From: Streptomyces sp. P3
Lineage (GTDB): Bacteria > Actinomycetota > Actinomycetes > Streptomycetales > Streptomycetaceae
DNA length: 64,000 bases
Assembly (NCBI RefSeq): GCF_003032475.1
Contig: NZ_CP028369.1
Span: 434,001-498,000 of the forward strand
Direction: 5' to 3'
Shown here: piece after piece, positions 30,701 to 38,927 of the stretch
Position numbering within the stretch: position 1 is the first letter of the stretch
Layout of the letters: each line of letters begins with the position of its first letter
Translations under genes and position numbers: made by a program
Notes under the pieces: generated by a model
Database searches by the model: none
The model's input: only the letters and a program-made list of their open reading frames with translations
Told to the model about the DNA's origin: nothing

Positions 30701-31429
30701 GACCGTGCCGGTCTCGGCGTGGTCGCGGTCGGTGGCGACCAGGACCTGCGCGAAGCGGACGAACTCGGGTACGGCGGCCGGAGAGTTGACGCCCGCGTAC
30801 CGGAGAACCTGGTCGACGGCCTCGTCCAGGGCGGCCCGCACGTCTCCCAGAGGGCCGGACACCACGGGCGCCTTGCACTCGATCACCACCCACGGCAGCC
30901 CGTTCACGAACAGCACGAGGTCGGGCGTGACGGGAGGGGCATCCTTCCGCTCGACCCGGAACTGGGAGACGACGAGCAGGTCGTTGCCGCCGCCGGGAGT
31001 GTCCGGGTGCTCCCCGAACTCGCCGTCCCAGTCGACGAGTCGTACGTGTTCGGGGTCGCCCTTCGTCCAGCCCGGCAGGGTGCGGGCGTTGAGGCCCTTG
31101 CGGAGGAGGTCCGTCACCTCCAGGTTCCCGGCGACGCCGTGTTCCCTCGGGCCCTGCCCCGGCGTGGTGCCCTGGACCAGGGCGAGGAGGCGGTCGAGTT
31201 GCGCGTCGCTCAGCCAGGGTTCCCCGTCCGACGGCCTCGGGTTGATCCTGGCCAGGGCGGACTTGAACCGGTCCGCGTACACGACGGTCTCGAAGCTCGT
31301 GCGGTCCGAGGCGCGCGACGCGGTGGCGGGTCCGGCGGCAGGTCCGCCCCGGAGATGGGTCCAGCCCATCGCCGTCAGCTGCTCGATCAGCGGCCGCTCG
31401 GTCCTGACGTACTCCGGCTGCTCCGCCAC
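27770..31429 (-). CDS. hsdR: Type I restriction enzyme, restriction/translocation subunit HsdR
   Basis: 1219-residue motor and nuclease subunit that translocates DNA with ATP and cleaves far from the recognition site. PD-(D/E)xK nuclease: Asp170 in VTPDLVLF and Glu184/Lys186 in VVIECKAP. Helicase motor: Walker A HTQGSGKS (351-358), DEAH (481-484) and motif III FTGTP (~510). An acidic low-complexity insert (~434-465) sits between motifs. The GTG at 31429 follows GGGGAGG. Separated from hsdS/hsdM by the Uma2/HATPase/XRE/DUF397 genes, so it needs its own promoter or read-through. Length and motifs predict an active protein. Confidence 0.96.
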   Translation of the reverse strand: MAEQPEYVRTERPLIEQLTAMGWTHLRGGPAAGPATASRASDRTSFETVVYADRFKSALARINPRPSDGEPWLSDAQLDRLLALVQGTTPGQGPREHGVAGNLEVTDLLRKGLNARTLPGWTKGDPEHVRLVDWDGEFGEHPDTPGGGNDLLVVSQFRVERKDAPPVTPDLVLFVNGLPWVVIECKAPVVSGPLGDVRAALDEAVDQVLRYAGVNSPAAVPEFVRFAQVLVATDRDHAETGTVTAEPRHFAPWRTVAPVSEDLVREEVRKPASAALTDQEILVAGMLRPAHLLDLVRDFTTRLGSGQRTVKLVGRHQQFKAVKALTRKLEERDRQAASGVAVGHRGGVVWHTQGSGKSLTMAFLVRHLRSRPALKSHKVVVVTDRIDLEKQIRASLAATEEKVHRAPSVKRARKYLEVDVGDVVLVTLQKAQRDDTVDDGREESLPDAAPDDDDVEDGGEGEGYVQNRVANPHHHVVVLIDEAHRGQDKWQAARWRAMLPRAAFVGFTGTPVISDNRKRSEEIFGPYADTYTLRDAELDRSVVPVRYEAYAVPLEVIEQAALDARFDEKVPSDPKLRAEALRKFGRRKEILEAPSVIEAKAEHMLDHWARTALPDRFGAQIATVSRLAAVRYHTALLAARDRLVARLDALDPALTADPMAALEADDEERALLMLLPDREVLRTLDAAVVISQARQGGSDPETWRPWITKSHQDAHIERFKKGLPPRDITADPAWNVRTHGLQPSGIGTPASGGQVWNVDLDLPADSGPPAPPDTQGGAPPETMAFLVVQSMLLTGFDAPVEQVLYLDCKLSGAGLLQAVARTNRPYPAKKWGQVVDYIGIGPELAGSLASYDQEHLRHVLGYRNVSVDHLQPDYQGPQPDGRSPDRDGLLLRSDAAAKALLEDLAAKVTRFLAGQNVTDPGDESQWEDFLGESLDDPLRRGEFDERVRDFLTALNAVLPDPEALKYRDLAGQLGTLQYMARRRYLDGREQFSPRRYGAKVRRLISQHIETTGIRQRIPPVELTDPEFMERVDANADPRARCSYMTGSLKLRITAKIGGDRAGYQRFSVRLEEIIARMQDDFEQAAADLKRLVGDVAAAEREPEDGDALDSRTERLVLGLLQQHAEEAERDPWPPGTDLIRAARGLTREMSVLVRRPQIHTQIAARNRIRSELCEHLEIWLDMDWDDIGDLASHLTELAVERSEYFLGYQPRDEADGGDT

Positions 31430-31531
31430 GCCTGTCCTCCCCGGCCACCGGCCACGATCCCCGCCCTCCGGCAGGCAGGACAGGTGATCGAAACTCTATC
31501 GGCGGCCGGTGAGCGTGGCGCGTGGTGCGCG

Positions 31532-31574
31532 CGGATCAGGCGGCGAGCACAGGGGAAGGTGGCCGGAAATCACC
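31532..31574 (-). repeat. 43-bp direct repeat, copy 1 (orphan HATPase 3' end)
   Basis: Matches 32294-32336 at about 39 of 43 positions. It encodes GDFRPPSPVLAA and a stop in the same sense as the intact HATPase C-terminus (GDFRPPPPVLAA), but here it is attached to no gene. It lies 10 bp after the Uma2 stop, so the two copies bracket the Uma2 gene. Confidence 0.8.
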
Positions 31575-31584
31575 TGCTCCTTGC

Positions 31585-32151
31585 TCAGAGGCGCGTGGTG
31601 TCCAGGACGATCCCGAAGGGCTCGGGCAGGGTGACCGGGGTGCCGAAGGGGTGGGGGCCGTCGGCCTTGGTGTAGCCGAGCCCGCCCGGCTCGGAGAACA
31701 GGGTGAGTTCACGGTTCTGCCGGTCGACCAGGAGGTACAGCGGAGCACCGTACTCGGCGTAGCGCTTGCGCTTGGTGACACGGTCCGTGTCGCCGTTGGA
31801 CTTCGAGGTGACCTCGACCGCCAGAAGGGTCAGGTCCGGGGTGACGACGATGTTGTCGTCCTGCGCGAGTTCCTCGGGGACGACGGCGATGTCCGGAACG
31901 TACCAGTTGGGCGAGCCGGGGAGGTCGATGTCCCCGGAACCCTCGACACAGCCGAGCTCGTCGACCCGGTCCTCGATCTGACGGCGAATGACCCGTGTGG
32001 CGCGTTCGTGGTCCCAGGTCGGCGGCACGGGTTGGATGATCCCCTCGATGATCTGTACGCGGCTGCCGGCCATGTACCTGATGGCGTGCTTCAGGGCTCG
32101 CTCGTGATCGATGTCCGCGTACCTGTCGTTGGGCTGCGGGTGAGTGCTCAT
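31585..32151 (-). CDS. Uma2-family putative endonuclease
   Basis: 188-residue member of the Uma2 (DUF820) group of PD-(D/E)xK-like proteins, abundant in actinobacteria and cyanobacteria and predicted to act on nucleic acid. Active-site-like residues are visible: Asp in YVPDIAVVPEEL and Glu in LLAVEVTSKSNGDTDR, followed by the conserved KRKRYAEYGAPLYLLVD. The ATG at 32151 with GGAGG upstream is preferred over the longer frame from 32196. Nested between the HATPase gene and hsdR and bracketed by a 43-bp direct repeat. Its substrate and any role in restriction are unknown. Confidence 0.85.
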   Translation of the reverse strand: MSTHPQPNDRYADIDHERALKHAIRYMAGSRVQIIEGIIQPVPPTWDHERATRVIRRQIEDRVDELGCVEGSGDIDLPGSPNWYVPDIAVVPEELAQDDNIVVTPDLTLLAVEVTSKSNGDTDRVTKRKRYAEYGAPLYLLVDRQNRELTLFSEPGGLGYTKADGPHPFGTPVTLPEPFGIVLDTTRL

Positions 32152-32293
32152 GGCGTCGTCGCCTCCTCTCGCGGAACGGCGTGACCGGTGTACCACGGAC
32201 GCGGTGACTCCTGGACCGGGATGCCGGCGTGTTCCCCGTACGGGTGATGAACACTGTCGGCGTCGATTGCGGGAAGGTACGGCACCCGGTGTA

Positions 32294-32336
32294 CGGATCA
32301 GGCCGCGAGCACCGGGGGCGGTGGCCGGAAATCACC
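32294..32336 (-). repeat. 43-bp direct repeat, copy 2 (3' end of intact HATPase gene)
   Basis: Contains the last 12 codons and stop of the HATPase gene plus four downstream bases; pairs with 31532-31574 (separation 762 bp). Confidence 0.8.
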
Positions 32337-32849
32337 ACCGAGAGCGAGCTCGAACCAGATGGTCTTGCCGCCCGGCCCGCCGTTGGGCCCGTCGACGTAC
32401 CCACAGCCGCCCCACCGGTCGGCGAGACTCTCGATGATGGGCAGCCCCCGACCGCAGAGAGCGAGAGCCGCGGGATCGGGCATCGCCGCGCCGGGCGCGA
32501 GCGGAGGCAGATCCGGACTCGCGTCCCAGACGCTCACGCGCAGCACGGGGCACAGCCAGTGCATGCGGACGATGACCGGGCCCTTGGTGTGCCGCACCGA
32601 GTTGGTGGCGAGCTCGCAGGTCAACAGCTCGGCCCGGTCGGCGAGTTCACCGATCCCGTGCGCGTGGAGCACGGCACGGAGGGTGCCCCGGACGATCCGG
32701 GGACCGCGTGGGTCGCAGGGGAAGTGGATCTCGTACACCCAGGGGGCGGTGAACGGGATCGGGGCGGGGTGGTCGCCGTAGCTCACGTCGTAACTGACGG
32801 GGTGGGTCGGCTCGTTGCCGGGTGCGGTGTTCGGGTCGTTACTGCTCAC
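32298..32849 (-). CDS. HATPase_c (anti-sigma factor-like) ATP-binding protein
   Basis: 183-residue protein with a GHKL ATPase fold like the RsbW/SpoIIAB serine kinases. Conserved boxes are the N box LTCELATNSVRHTKG, G1 SVWDASPDLPP, and G2 GRGLPIIESLADRWG. In Streptomyces such proteins often sit beside XRE-DUF5753 and DUF397 genes (WhiJ/AbaA-type clusters) and may act as partner-switching regulators. Here it reads divergently from the XRE gene across a 300-bp intergenic region. The C-terminal 12 codons are duplicated beyond Uma2. Confidence 0.88.
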   Translation of the reverse strand: MSSNDPNTAPGNEPTHPVSYDVSYGDHPAPIPFTAPWVYEIHFPCDPRGPRIVRGTLRAVLHAHGIGELADRAELLTCELATNSVRHTKGPVIVRMHWLCPVLRVSVWDASPDLPPLAPGAAMPDPAALALCGRGLPIIESLADRWGGCGYVDGPNGGPGGKTIWFELALGGDFRPPPPVLAA

Positions 32850-33149
32850 GAGGGTGTACCTCCGTGGTGCGGAACGGGATTGCGGTTCGGTCCTGCGGAA
32901 CGGGTTCGCTCTGTGACGCCGGTCGCGAACTGCCGGACGGCGGTGGCAATGCCGGGCCCCTGCCTTCCGGAGGGCAGGGGAGCCGGTGCGCTTCCGCCGG
33001 GCGGCGGGGACTCAAACGGCACGATTAACAAGGTACTGCAAGATCACATAACGTTGCTACGCGACTACACAGAAGAGTTAACCTTCAGATTCCGGTGGAC
33101 CGTGAGCCATCGACTCGGCACACTGTGCGCGAGCACACGGAGAGGCCCT
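32850..33149. promoter_or_regulatory. Divergent intergenic region between HATPase and XRE genes
   Basis: 300 bp without a convincing gene. It holds a hairpin (cccctgcc at 32957-32964, ggcagggg at 32973-32980) and an unusually AT-rich stretch at about 33018-33095 (acgattaacaaggtactgca and acagaagagttaaccttcag), a good place for the XRE promoter and binding sites. The XRE gene starts with GGAGAGG before its ATG. Confidence 0.5.
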
Positions 33150-34004
33150 ATGTCACCTCGGCAGACCCCGACCATCCTTCAACGCAGGTTCGGTACCGAG
33201 CTGCGACGGCTCCGCGAGGCGGCAGGTATGTCCGCGCCCACAGCCGCCGGACTGCTCGGCACGGACCGCACGGTCATCTCGAACGTCGAGGCCGGCCGCT
33301 TCGGCATCAGCGAGGAACGCCTGCGCCGCCTCGCCAGCATCTACGAGTGCGATGACGCCGACCTCGTCGACGCCTTGGCGGACCTGACCGGCAGTCGCAA
33401 GACCGGCTGGTGGGAGGAGTACCGGGGCAAGATCCCGCCTGGTTTCCTCGACGTCTCCGCGCTGGAGGATTACGCCGTCGGCTTGCGCACGGTGCAGATC
33501 GCGCACCTGCCCGGCTTGTTCCATACCGAGGAACACGCTCGCGCCATCTTCGAGTTGTTCTTCCCTCCACTCGCTCGCCTGGAGATCGAGCTGCGCGTGG
33601 CACACCGCCTGGCGCGCCAACGCGTGGTGACCGGTGACTCGCCCATCTCCTACTCGGGTGTCATCCACGAAGCAGCCCTGCGCATGCAGCTCGGCGGTCG
33701 CGATGTCGCCAGGGCCCAGCTCCAGCACCTGCTGGAGTCCAGCGAACGCCCCAACGTCACGCTACGTGTGGTTCCCTTCGAAGCAGGTGGCTTCCCCCTG
33801 CTCGGGGACTCCTCCGTCCTGTACGCCCAAGCGCCCAATCCCCACCTGGACACGGTCCATATGGACTCCCCCGCAGAGCCCGTGTTCATCGACTCACCAA
33901 CCCAACTGGCGAACTTCCGGACCCGGCTGGACATGGCGGAGAAGGTGGCGTTGACTCCCACCAAGTCCAGGGACTTCGTCCGCAAGATCGCCAGAGAACT
34001 GTAA
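33150..34004 (+). CDS. XRE-family regulator with DUF5753 (WhiJ-like)
   Basis: 284-residue DNA-binding protein. The N-terminal helix-turn-helix (LRRLREAAGMSAPTAAGLLG, DRTVISNVEAGRFGISEERL, ~residues 15-70) is followed by a DUF5753 domain (LRTVQIAHLPGLFHTEEHAR, LLESSERPNVTLRVVPFEAG). These proteins are typical of Streptomyces and usually pair with a small DUF397 protein; WhiJ affects development in S. coelicolor. GGAGAGG five bases before the ATG fixes the start. The DUF397 gene follows after 12 bp. Likely autoregulatory; it might regulate the adjacent restriction genes, but that is inference. Confidence 0.92.
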   Translation: MSPRQTPTILQRRFGTELRRLREAAGMSAPTAAGLLGTDRTVISNVEAGRFGISEERLRRLASIYECDDADLVDALADLTGSRKTGWWEEYRGKIPPGFLDVSALEDYAVGLRTVQIAHLPGLFHTEEHARAIFELFFPPLARLEIELRVAHRLARQRVVTGDSPISYSGVIHEAALRMQLGGRDVARAQLQHLLESSERPNVTLRVVPFEAGGFPLLGDSSVLYAQAPNPHLDTVHMDSPAEPVFIDSPTQLANFRTRLDMAEKVALTPTKSRDFVRKIAREL

Positions 34005-34016
34005 GAGGTGTCTCAC

Positions 34017-34211
34017 GTGCCCGGCCCGCAGTGGTTGAAGTCGTCATACTCCGACTCCGGTGGCAACAACTGCGTCGAGGTCGCCTCGGTACGAACAGGC
34101 GTTGCCGTGCGGGACAGCAAACGCCCGGCGAACGTGATCGTCACGGGCCGGGCGTCATTCGGTGCACTGATCGAAAGCCTCAGGTCCGGTTCACTCGGGA
34201 CCGGCCGCTGA
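34017..34211 (+). CDS. DUF397 small protein
   Basis: 64-residue DUF397 protein with the family motif WLKSSYSDSGGNNCVEVA, then VAVRDSKRP and a C-terminal [15 protein letters not shown]397 proteins are partners of XRE-DUF5753 regulators, sometimes described as toxin-antitoxin-like. The GTG at 34017 is chosen because AGAGG (34004-34008) has proper spacing; a GTG at 34008 would add three residues. The last 32 bp overlap the 3' end of hsdS on the other strand. Confidence 0.88.
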   Translation: MPGPQWLKSSYSDSGGNNCVEVASVRTGVAVRDSKRPANVIVTGRASFGALIESLRSGSLGTGR

Positions 34212-35415
34212 GCAGGTCTTCGACCACGCCCTGCTGAACCTGCTTGAGCTTGGCAATCTGCCGCTGAATACCCTGACTGCGCTTCCGGCTGGCAGAAACC
34301 GCAGCGACCACCTTCCGCTGGATGGCCTTCGGAACGTCCGGGACCATTAGCTGCCGCACCGCGCTCTGGCCAATGTTCTTCATGCTGGCGCTCGTGCCGG
34401 TGGCTCGCGACCGCACCTGACTGCGTACCGAGGGGCTGAGCAGGGCGAGTTCGATGAACTCCGCTTCGGCCACGCCCGTGTCGGGTACGAGTCTCAACGT
34501 CTTGTCGCTCAACATCAGACGTTCGGCGCGTTCCCGAACCACGCAGGCAAGTCCCACGAGTTCCTCAGTGTTGGCACGCGTCATGAGAAGGTCTCCGACG
34601 CAAACCCGGTACCGCGCGTTGATGAACTCCGCCTCGCGGACGACCTTGTTCTCAATAGCCTTGAACCACCCTGGTTGCACGGCGCTCACCTTCAAGACGC
34701 CCCACTCGCCGTCGCCCGCAGGCGTGTCCTCAGCCATGGGACTCTTGCCCGCCTCGATGGAACTCAGCCATCGACCAAGCTCAATACGGCCTCCAGACTC
34801 AGCCATCACCCCAGCCACAATGGCGTTCTCGACGGTCCTGAGCTTGCCCAGCTCCCGCTCCAGCGCCCCGATCCGCCGCTCGAACGCCTCGTGTGCGGCG
34901 ACGATGTCGCGTTGTTCAGGAAGGGGCGGAACTCCAATCTCCAGCGCATTGAGTCGATTCGTGTCCAGGCGCCCTGTGCCATGGCTGGTCTCCTCGACCA
35001 TGCTCAGGATTGTCGGCGTCAGCACCCGCATGGCATACGCCAGGTAGTACGGATCAATGCCGTCGTCTGGAACAAGCGCCTTACAGTCCTGGCCGAAGGC
35101 CACTTCACGCTGTGTCACCCCAATCCGAAACTCTGACTTGAGGCTCATCCCTCTCACAATGAAGAGCACGGCGCCCTTGTCGACCAGCCGTGAACCGTTC
35201 TCTGCCCCAAGCCGAGTAACACGGCGCTCAGAATCCGTAATGCGGAGGTGCTTCATGCTCGCGCCGCTGATCCACGGGATCTCCCCGTCCCAGTACGCCT
35301 CGTTCGAGGTGCTCGGCGTGCCTCCAGACATCCACCGCCCGGCATCCGCCAAGCTGACCCGCTGCCACTCCTCAGGCCAGGAATGGCGCCCAGGCTTCAC
35401 TGCTTCAACGCCCAT
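34180..35415 (-). CDS. hsdS: Type I restriction enzyme specificity subunit HsdS
   Basis: 411-residue DNA recognition subunit with two target-recognition domains and two conserved helical repeats. TRD1 includes [20 protein letters not shown]; the first conserved coil is [23 protein letters not shown]2 spans roughly residues 210-360; the second coil is [20 protein letters not shown]. The ATG at 35415 overlaps the hsdM stop by 11 bp, so the two are translationally coupled. Base composition and codon use look less GC-biased than the neighbours, as is usual for variable TRDs. The 3' end overlaps DUF397 on the opposite strand. Confidence 0.95.
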   Translation of the reverse strand: MGVEAVKPGRHSWPEEWQRVSLADAGRWMSGGTPSTSNEAYWDGEIPWISGASMKHLRITDSERRVTRLGAENGSRLVDKGAVLFIVRGMSLKSEFRIGVTQREVAFGQDCKALVPDDGIDPYYLAYAMRVLTPTILSMVEETSHGTGRLDTNRLNALEIGVPPLPEQRDIVAAHEAFERRIGALERELGKLRTVENAIVAGVMAESGGRIELGRWLSSIEAGKSPMAEDTPAGDGEWGVLKVSAVQPGWFKAIENKVVREAEFINARYRVCVGDLLMTRANTEELVGLACVVRERAERLMLSDKTLRLVPDTGVAEAEFIELALLSPSVRSQVRSRATGTSASMKNIGQSAVRQLMVPDVPKAIQRKVVAAVSASRKRSQGIQRQIAKLKQVQQGVVEDLLSGRSRVNRT

Positions 35416-38017
35416 AACCCAGCACCCCCAACCACTCCGCAAGCCCCTTCGCCGCGTCGCCGCTCTCGCTCTCCAGGTCCGTCAGCGACACCTCGTACTT
35501 CTCGGCCCAGCGACGGAAGGAGGCGACGATCTCGCGGCGGCCCGTCGCAAGCGCCACGTTCAGGCGGTCGGACAGGTCGCGGCGCAGGACGGCGAGGACG
35601 ACTTCCTCCGGGCCGCCCGGTTCGGACAGCTTCCACTTGGCCGCCTGCTTCAACTCCGGCAGGAAGCTGTCGTCCAGCGCCTTGCGCTTCTTGCGTGCCG
35701 CCGTCAGGGCCTTCTTGGCCGCCGTCAACGCCCTGTCCAAGGCGACGAGTTCCGCCGGGTCAACCGGCTCCGCCGGTTCACCGGACGCGGCGTCGGACTC
35801 CTCGTCCGTGTCCGTACCCGCGTCCGCCACCGCCGACCTCGCCTCAGCCGCCGTCTTCGCCGCGGCCTCCGCCTCCGCGAGAGCCTTGTCGGCCGCCTTG
35901 ACCAGTTCCAGGAACTCCGGGATCAACTCCCGAACGACCGGCTGGTCGAGGGCCCGGCGGCGCTCCGCCGGGGAGATCGACGAACGCTTCGCGTCCTCCG
36001 CGCCACCCGGGACCGCCGGGTCGACGATCGCCTCGACGGAGTCGACCCAGCCCTCCAGGACCCGCTCGAAGCCGCCCGCCGCGAGGGCCTTCATGTCGTA
36101 GCGGTTCTCCGTCCACCACGCGGCGATGATGCCGGCGGTCGTGAACTCGTCCAGGACCCCCGCTCCGCCGACCGCGGCCGTGAACCCGTCGAGGAGCCCG
36201 CCGCGCAGATCCATCAGTTTCCGGTCCGCCGCGAGCTGCGCGAAGAGACCGGAGTTCTTCGACCACCACCCGTCGTACGTCTCGCGCAGCTCCGCCTCCC
36301 GCGCGTACGTCAGTCGCGGAATTCGGGCGGCCGTCGCCTCCGCGCCCTCCGGCAGGAAGTCGTAGTACCCGCGTGCGTCATCACCGGCGTCACCGTCCCG
36401 GCGCGCGAACAGCGAGCTGGCGTCGACCCCATACGCCTTGAACAGCCCCTCCTTGGCCGCGACTTCGGCGACCGGCACGCCGCCGTACAGATGCGCCCGT
36501 ACGTCCTGCGGCTCCGCGGGCGGTGAGTTGTCCACCCAGCGGCGGATGTTGAAGTTCGCCTCAGGGACGCCCTTCGCGTCGGGGGCGAGGAGTTCGTCGC
36601 GGTGGACCTCGCGCGAGTAGCCGTCGATGAGACGCCATTCGCGGAAGACCGTGACGATCTTCTCGATGTGCTCGGGGCCGAGTTCGTTCTGGTTGCGGCC
36701 GGGCGTGAAGTCCCGGTCGGCGTTGATGAAGAGGACCTTCTCCAGGCGCTTCGAGTCGGTCTTCCCGTGCGGGGGCCGCAGGATCAGGATGCAGGCCGGG
36801 ACGCCCGCGCCGTAGAACAGGTTCGGGCCGAGGCCGATGACGGCCTCCACGCAGTCCGCGCGGAGCATCCCGATGCGGATGTCGCGTTCCTTGCCGCCCC
36901 GGAAGAGCACCCCGTACGGCATGACGACGGCCGCTCGTCCGCCGTCCTCCTCCAGCACGGACGCCATGTGCTGGACGAACATCAGGTCGGCCTTCTTGCC
37001 GCTGCCGGGCGTCCAGCCCCAGTGCATCCGCTTGCCGTGGTCCTCGTCGGCCTTGGCTACGGCGTCCTCGTCGTACGGGAGCGAGAACGGAGGGTTGGAC
37101 AAGATCGCCGAGAACTTGCGCAGCCGCCCGTTCTCGTCGAGGTGGAGCGGCTCGGCGAGGGTGTCGCCGTGCTGGAGGTCGAAGGTGTGGATGCCGTGCA
37201 GGACCATGTTCATGCTGGCCATGGACCAGGACGGGCCGTTCTTGTCCTGCCCGTTGACCGACAGTTCCTCCGGATTGCCGCCGTGTTCCTCGACGTGCTC
37301 GCGGGCTGCGATCAGCATGCCGCCGGAGCCCGCGCACGGGTCGTACACCGACTCCCCGGGCTGTGGGTCGACCAGGCGCACCATCATCCGCACCACCGAC
37401 CGCGGCGTGTAGAACTCGCCGCCGCGCTGGCCGGCCGTGTCCGCGAACCGGCCGAGAAGGTACTCGTAGGCCGCGCCCAGCATGTCGGGGAACTCGAAGT
37501 CCTCGTTGCGCAGCCGGTAGAGGCTGAAGTGCCGGATCAGTGAACGGAGTTCGGGATCGGTGAAGCGCGGCTTGGTGCCGACCACCTCGTTGAAGCTGAT
37601 GTGCGAGGCGATGCCCGCGAGCAGGTCGTTGCCCTCCTGGAGCGCCACCAAAGCCTCGTCGAGGCCCTGGCCGACCTTCTCGGTCAGGGCCATGATGCCG
37701 GGCGCCGGGCTCTGCGGCGTCTCCGGGTCGTGGTGCGGTCCACGCCACCAGCGCGCTCGCGGCGGCACATAGAAGACGCGGGGATAGGCAGCCGGATTGT
37801 TCGCCTTGACCAACGCCTTCTTCTCGTCGCGGCCGGTCTGCGCGAGGCGCTCCTCGTACACCCGCTTCCACTCCGGCTCGAACTCGTCCGAGGCCCGCTT
37901 CAGGAAGAGCATCCCGAAGATGAAGTCGCGGTACTCGGAGGCGTCCATCCGGCCGCGCAGGATGTCGGCGGCCGAGAAGAGATGGCGTTCGAGCTCGGGC
38001 AGGGTGATTCTGGCCAC
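35405..38017 (-). CDS. hsdM: Type I modification methylase HsdM with long C-terminal extension
   Basis: N6-adenine DNA methyltransferase subunit. N-terminal HsdM domain ([20 protein letters not shown]), SAM-binding motif I DPCAGSGG (226-233) and catalytic motif IV NPPF (308-311) are intact. At 870 residues it is far longer than the classic ~500; the extra part from about 520 on includes a charged, Ala/Lys/Glu-rich coiled-coil region ([40 protein letters not shown]). The GTG at 38017 follows GAAGGATC. First gene of the hsdM-hsdS pair, 120 bp downstream of rloB. Confidence 0.95.
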   Translation of the reverse strand: MARITLPELERHLFSAADILRGRMDASEYRDFIFGMLFLKRASDEFEPEWKRVYEERLAQTGRDEKKALVKANNPAAYPRVFYVPPRARWWRGPHHDPETPQSPAPGIMALTEKVGQGLDEALVALQEGNDLLAGIASHISFNEVVGTKPRFTDPELRSLIRHFSLYRLRNEDFEFPDMLGAAYEYLLGRFADTAGQRGGEFYTPRSVVRMMVRLVDPQPGESVYDPCAGSGGMLIAAREHVEEHGGNPEELSVNGQDKNGPSWSMASMNMVLHGIHTFDLQHGDTLAEPLHLDENGRLRKFSAILSNPPFSLPYDEDAVAKADEDHGKRMHWGWTPGSGKKADLMFVQHMASVLEEDGGRAAVVMPYGVLFRGGKERDIRIGMLRADCVEAVIGLGPNLFYGAGVPACILILRPPHGKTDSKRLEKVLFINADRDFTPGRNQNELGPEHIEKIVTVFREWRLIDGYSREVHRDELLAPDAKGVPEANFNIRRWVDNSPPAEPQDVRAHLYGGVPVAEVAAKEGLFKAYGVDASSLFARRDGDAGDDARGYYDFLPEGAEATAARIPRLTYAREAELRETYDGWWSKNSGLFAQLAADRKLMDLRGGLLDGFTAAVGGAGVLDEFTTAGIIAAWWTENRYDMKALAAGGFERVLEGWVDSVEAIVDPAVPGGAEDAKRSSISPAERRRALDQPVVRELIPEFLELVKAADKALAEAEAAAKTAAEARSAVADAGTDTDEESDAASGEPAEPVDPAELVALDRALTAAKKALTAARKKRKALDDSFLPELKQAAKWKLSEPGGPEEVVLAVLRRDLSDRLNVALATGRREIVASFRRWAEKYEVSLTDLESESGDAAKGLAEWLGVLGYGR

Positions 38018-38072
38018 GCGCTGATCCTTCGTACGGAAATGGAGGTGCTACGGAAGGTTAGACGGCCCATCG

Positions 38073-38092
38073 GCGCGGGAGGTAACCCGCGC
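38073..38092 (-). terminator. Hairpin between rloB and hsdM
   Basis: gcgcggg (38073-38079) and cccgcgc (38086-38092) pair perfectly around a 6-base loop, in the 120-bp gap between the rloB stop and the hsdM start. Could end the rloAB transcript or form part of the hsdM leader. Confidence 0.5.
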
Positions 38093-38137
38093 GGAACCGT
38101 ACATTCGCCGCTGTACAACGAGGGGTGCGGCCGCCGC

Positions 38138-38905
38138 TCAGACCTTCACGATGCCCAGACTGACCAGGAGTCGCCACACGTCGGTGGAGGGGTCCCGGTT
38201 CAGGACGTCGCAGTTCTTGGCATGCCCGGAGCGGGCGGCCCGTTCCTTCGCCGAGCGACCATACTTCGGCTCCTCGAACGTGGCGTTGGCGGGCTTGCAC
38301 GAATCGTGCTCGCACTGACCGACCAGGGCTCGCGCGTGCTGCACCGCCGCCTTCTCCTTGTCCCTCAGCGCCTTGGTACGGGCATCGTTGAGACCCTTGT
38401 CGGGCTTGTCGAACCGCCTGTATGCGGGGTCGGCCCTGCGCAGCTTCTCCAGGACGTGCGTGTTCTTCGCCGCGCCCTGGGCGCCGCCGAAGGGCTGGAA
38501 GTGCAGCAGCAGCCACAGCTCGAACGAAGGGTGGGAGAAGCAGACCTCGGTGTCCGAGTCCGCTGCGGCCTCGAAGGCCTCGTGGATGTCGTGGTGGCTG
38601 TCGCGGTCGAAGAGCACCCAGGTCTCGTCCTCCCCCTGAGCGGCCTCCACCACCGCCTTGACGGTACGGGACGGGATCAGGCCGTCGGCCTTGCGGACCG
38701 GCTTGATGGTGAAGGGCGGTCGGCCGGTCTCGCTGTCCCCGCTCCCGAACTCCTTGTTGAGGTACCGCAGGTAGTCGTACTCGGTCACCTCGCCCTCACA
38801 CCCCACGTACAGCACCCGCTCGCGACGTGAGTACCGCGACGGAGGCGCCTGCGGCGGCATCACCGTGCTCGCCGCGTCCTTCTTCGACCTGCGCCTGCTG
38901 CTCAT
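38138..38905 (-). CDS. RloB-like (AbiLii-type) TOPRIM-like protein
   Basis: 255-residue RloB-family protein. Typical conserved sites: YVGCEGEVTEYDYLRYL (Glu38 and Glu42), the acidic pair in VLFDRDSHHD (Asp100, Asp102) and HPSFELWLLLHF, consistent with a TOPRIM-like metal-binding fold. The family includes restriction-linked RloB of Campylobacter and AbiLii of the lactococcal AbiL phage-abortive system. It starts 22 bp after rloA, so the two form a pair; the ATPase probably gates a nuclease activity, which is an inference. Symbol left empty because only family membership is certain. Confidence 0.88.
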   Translation of the reverse strand: MSSRRRSKKDAASTVMPPQAPPSRYSRRERVLYVGCEGEVTEYDYLRYLNKEFGSGDSETGRPPFTIKPVRKADGLIPSRTVKAVVEAAQGEDETWVLFDRDSHHDIHEAFEAAADSDTEVCFSHPSFELWLLLHFQPFGGAQGAAKNTHVLEKLRRADPAYRRFDKPDKGLNDARTKALRDKEKAAVQHARALVGQCEHDSCKPANATFEEPKYGRSAKERAARSGHAKNCDVLNRDPSTDVWRLLVSLGIVKV

Positions 38906-38927
38906 GCCCCGTGCCCACCCCGTTCTC

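Noticed and set aside
31585..32151. Uma2 gene as an insertion-sequence transposase
   Set aside because: It has Uma2-type residues and no DDE or HUH motifs; the bracketing 43-bp repeats are direct copies of a gene end, not terminal inverted repeats.
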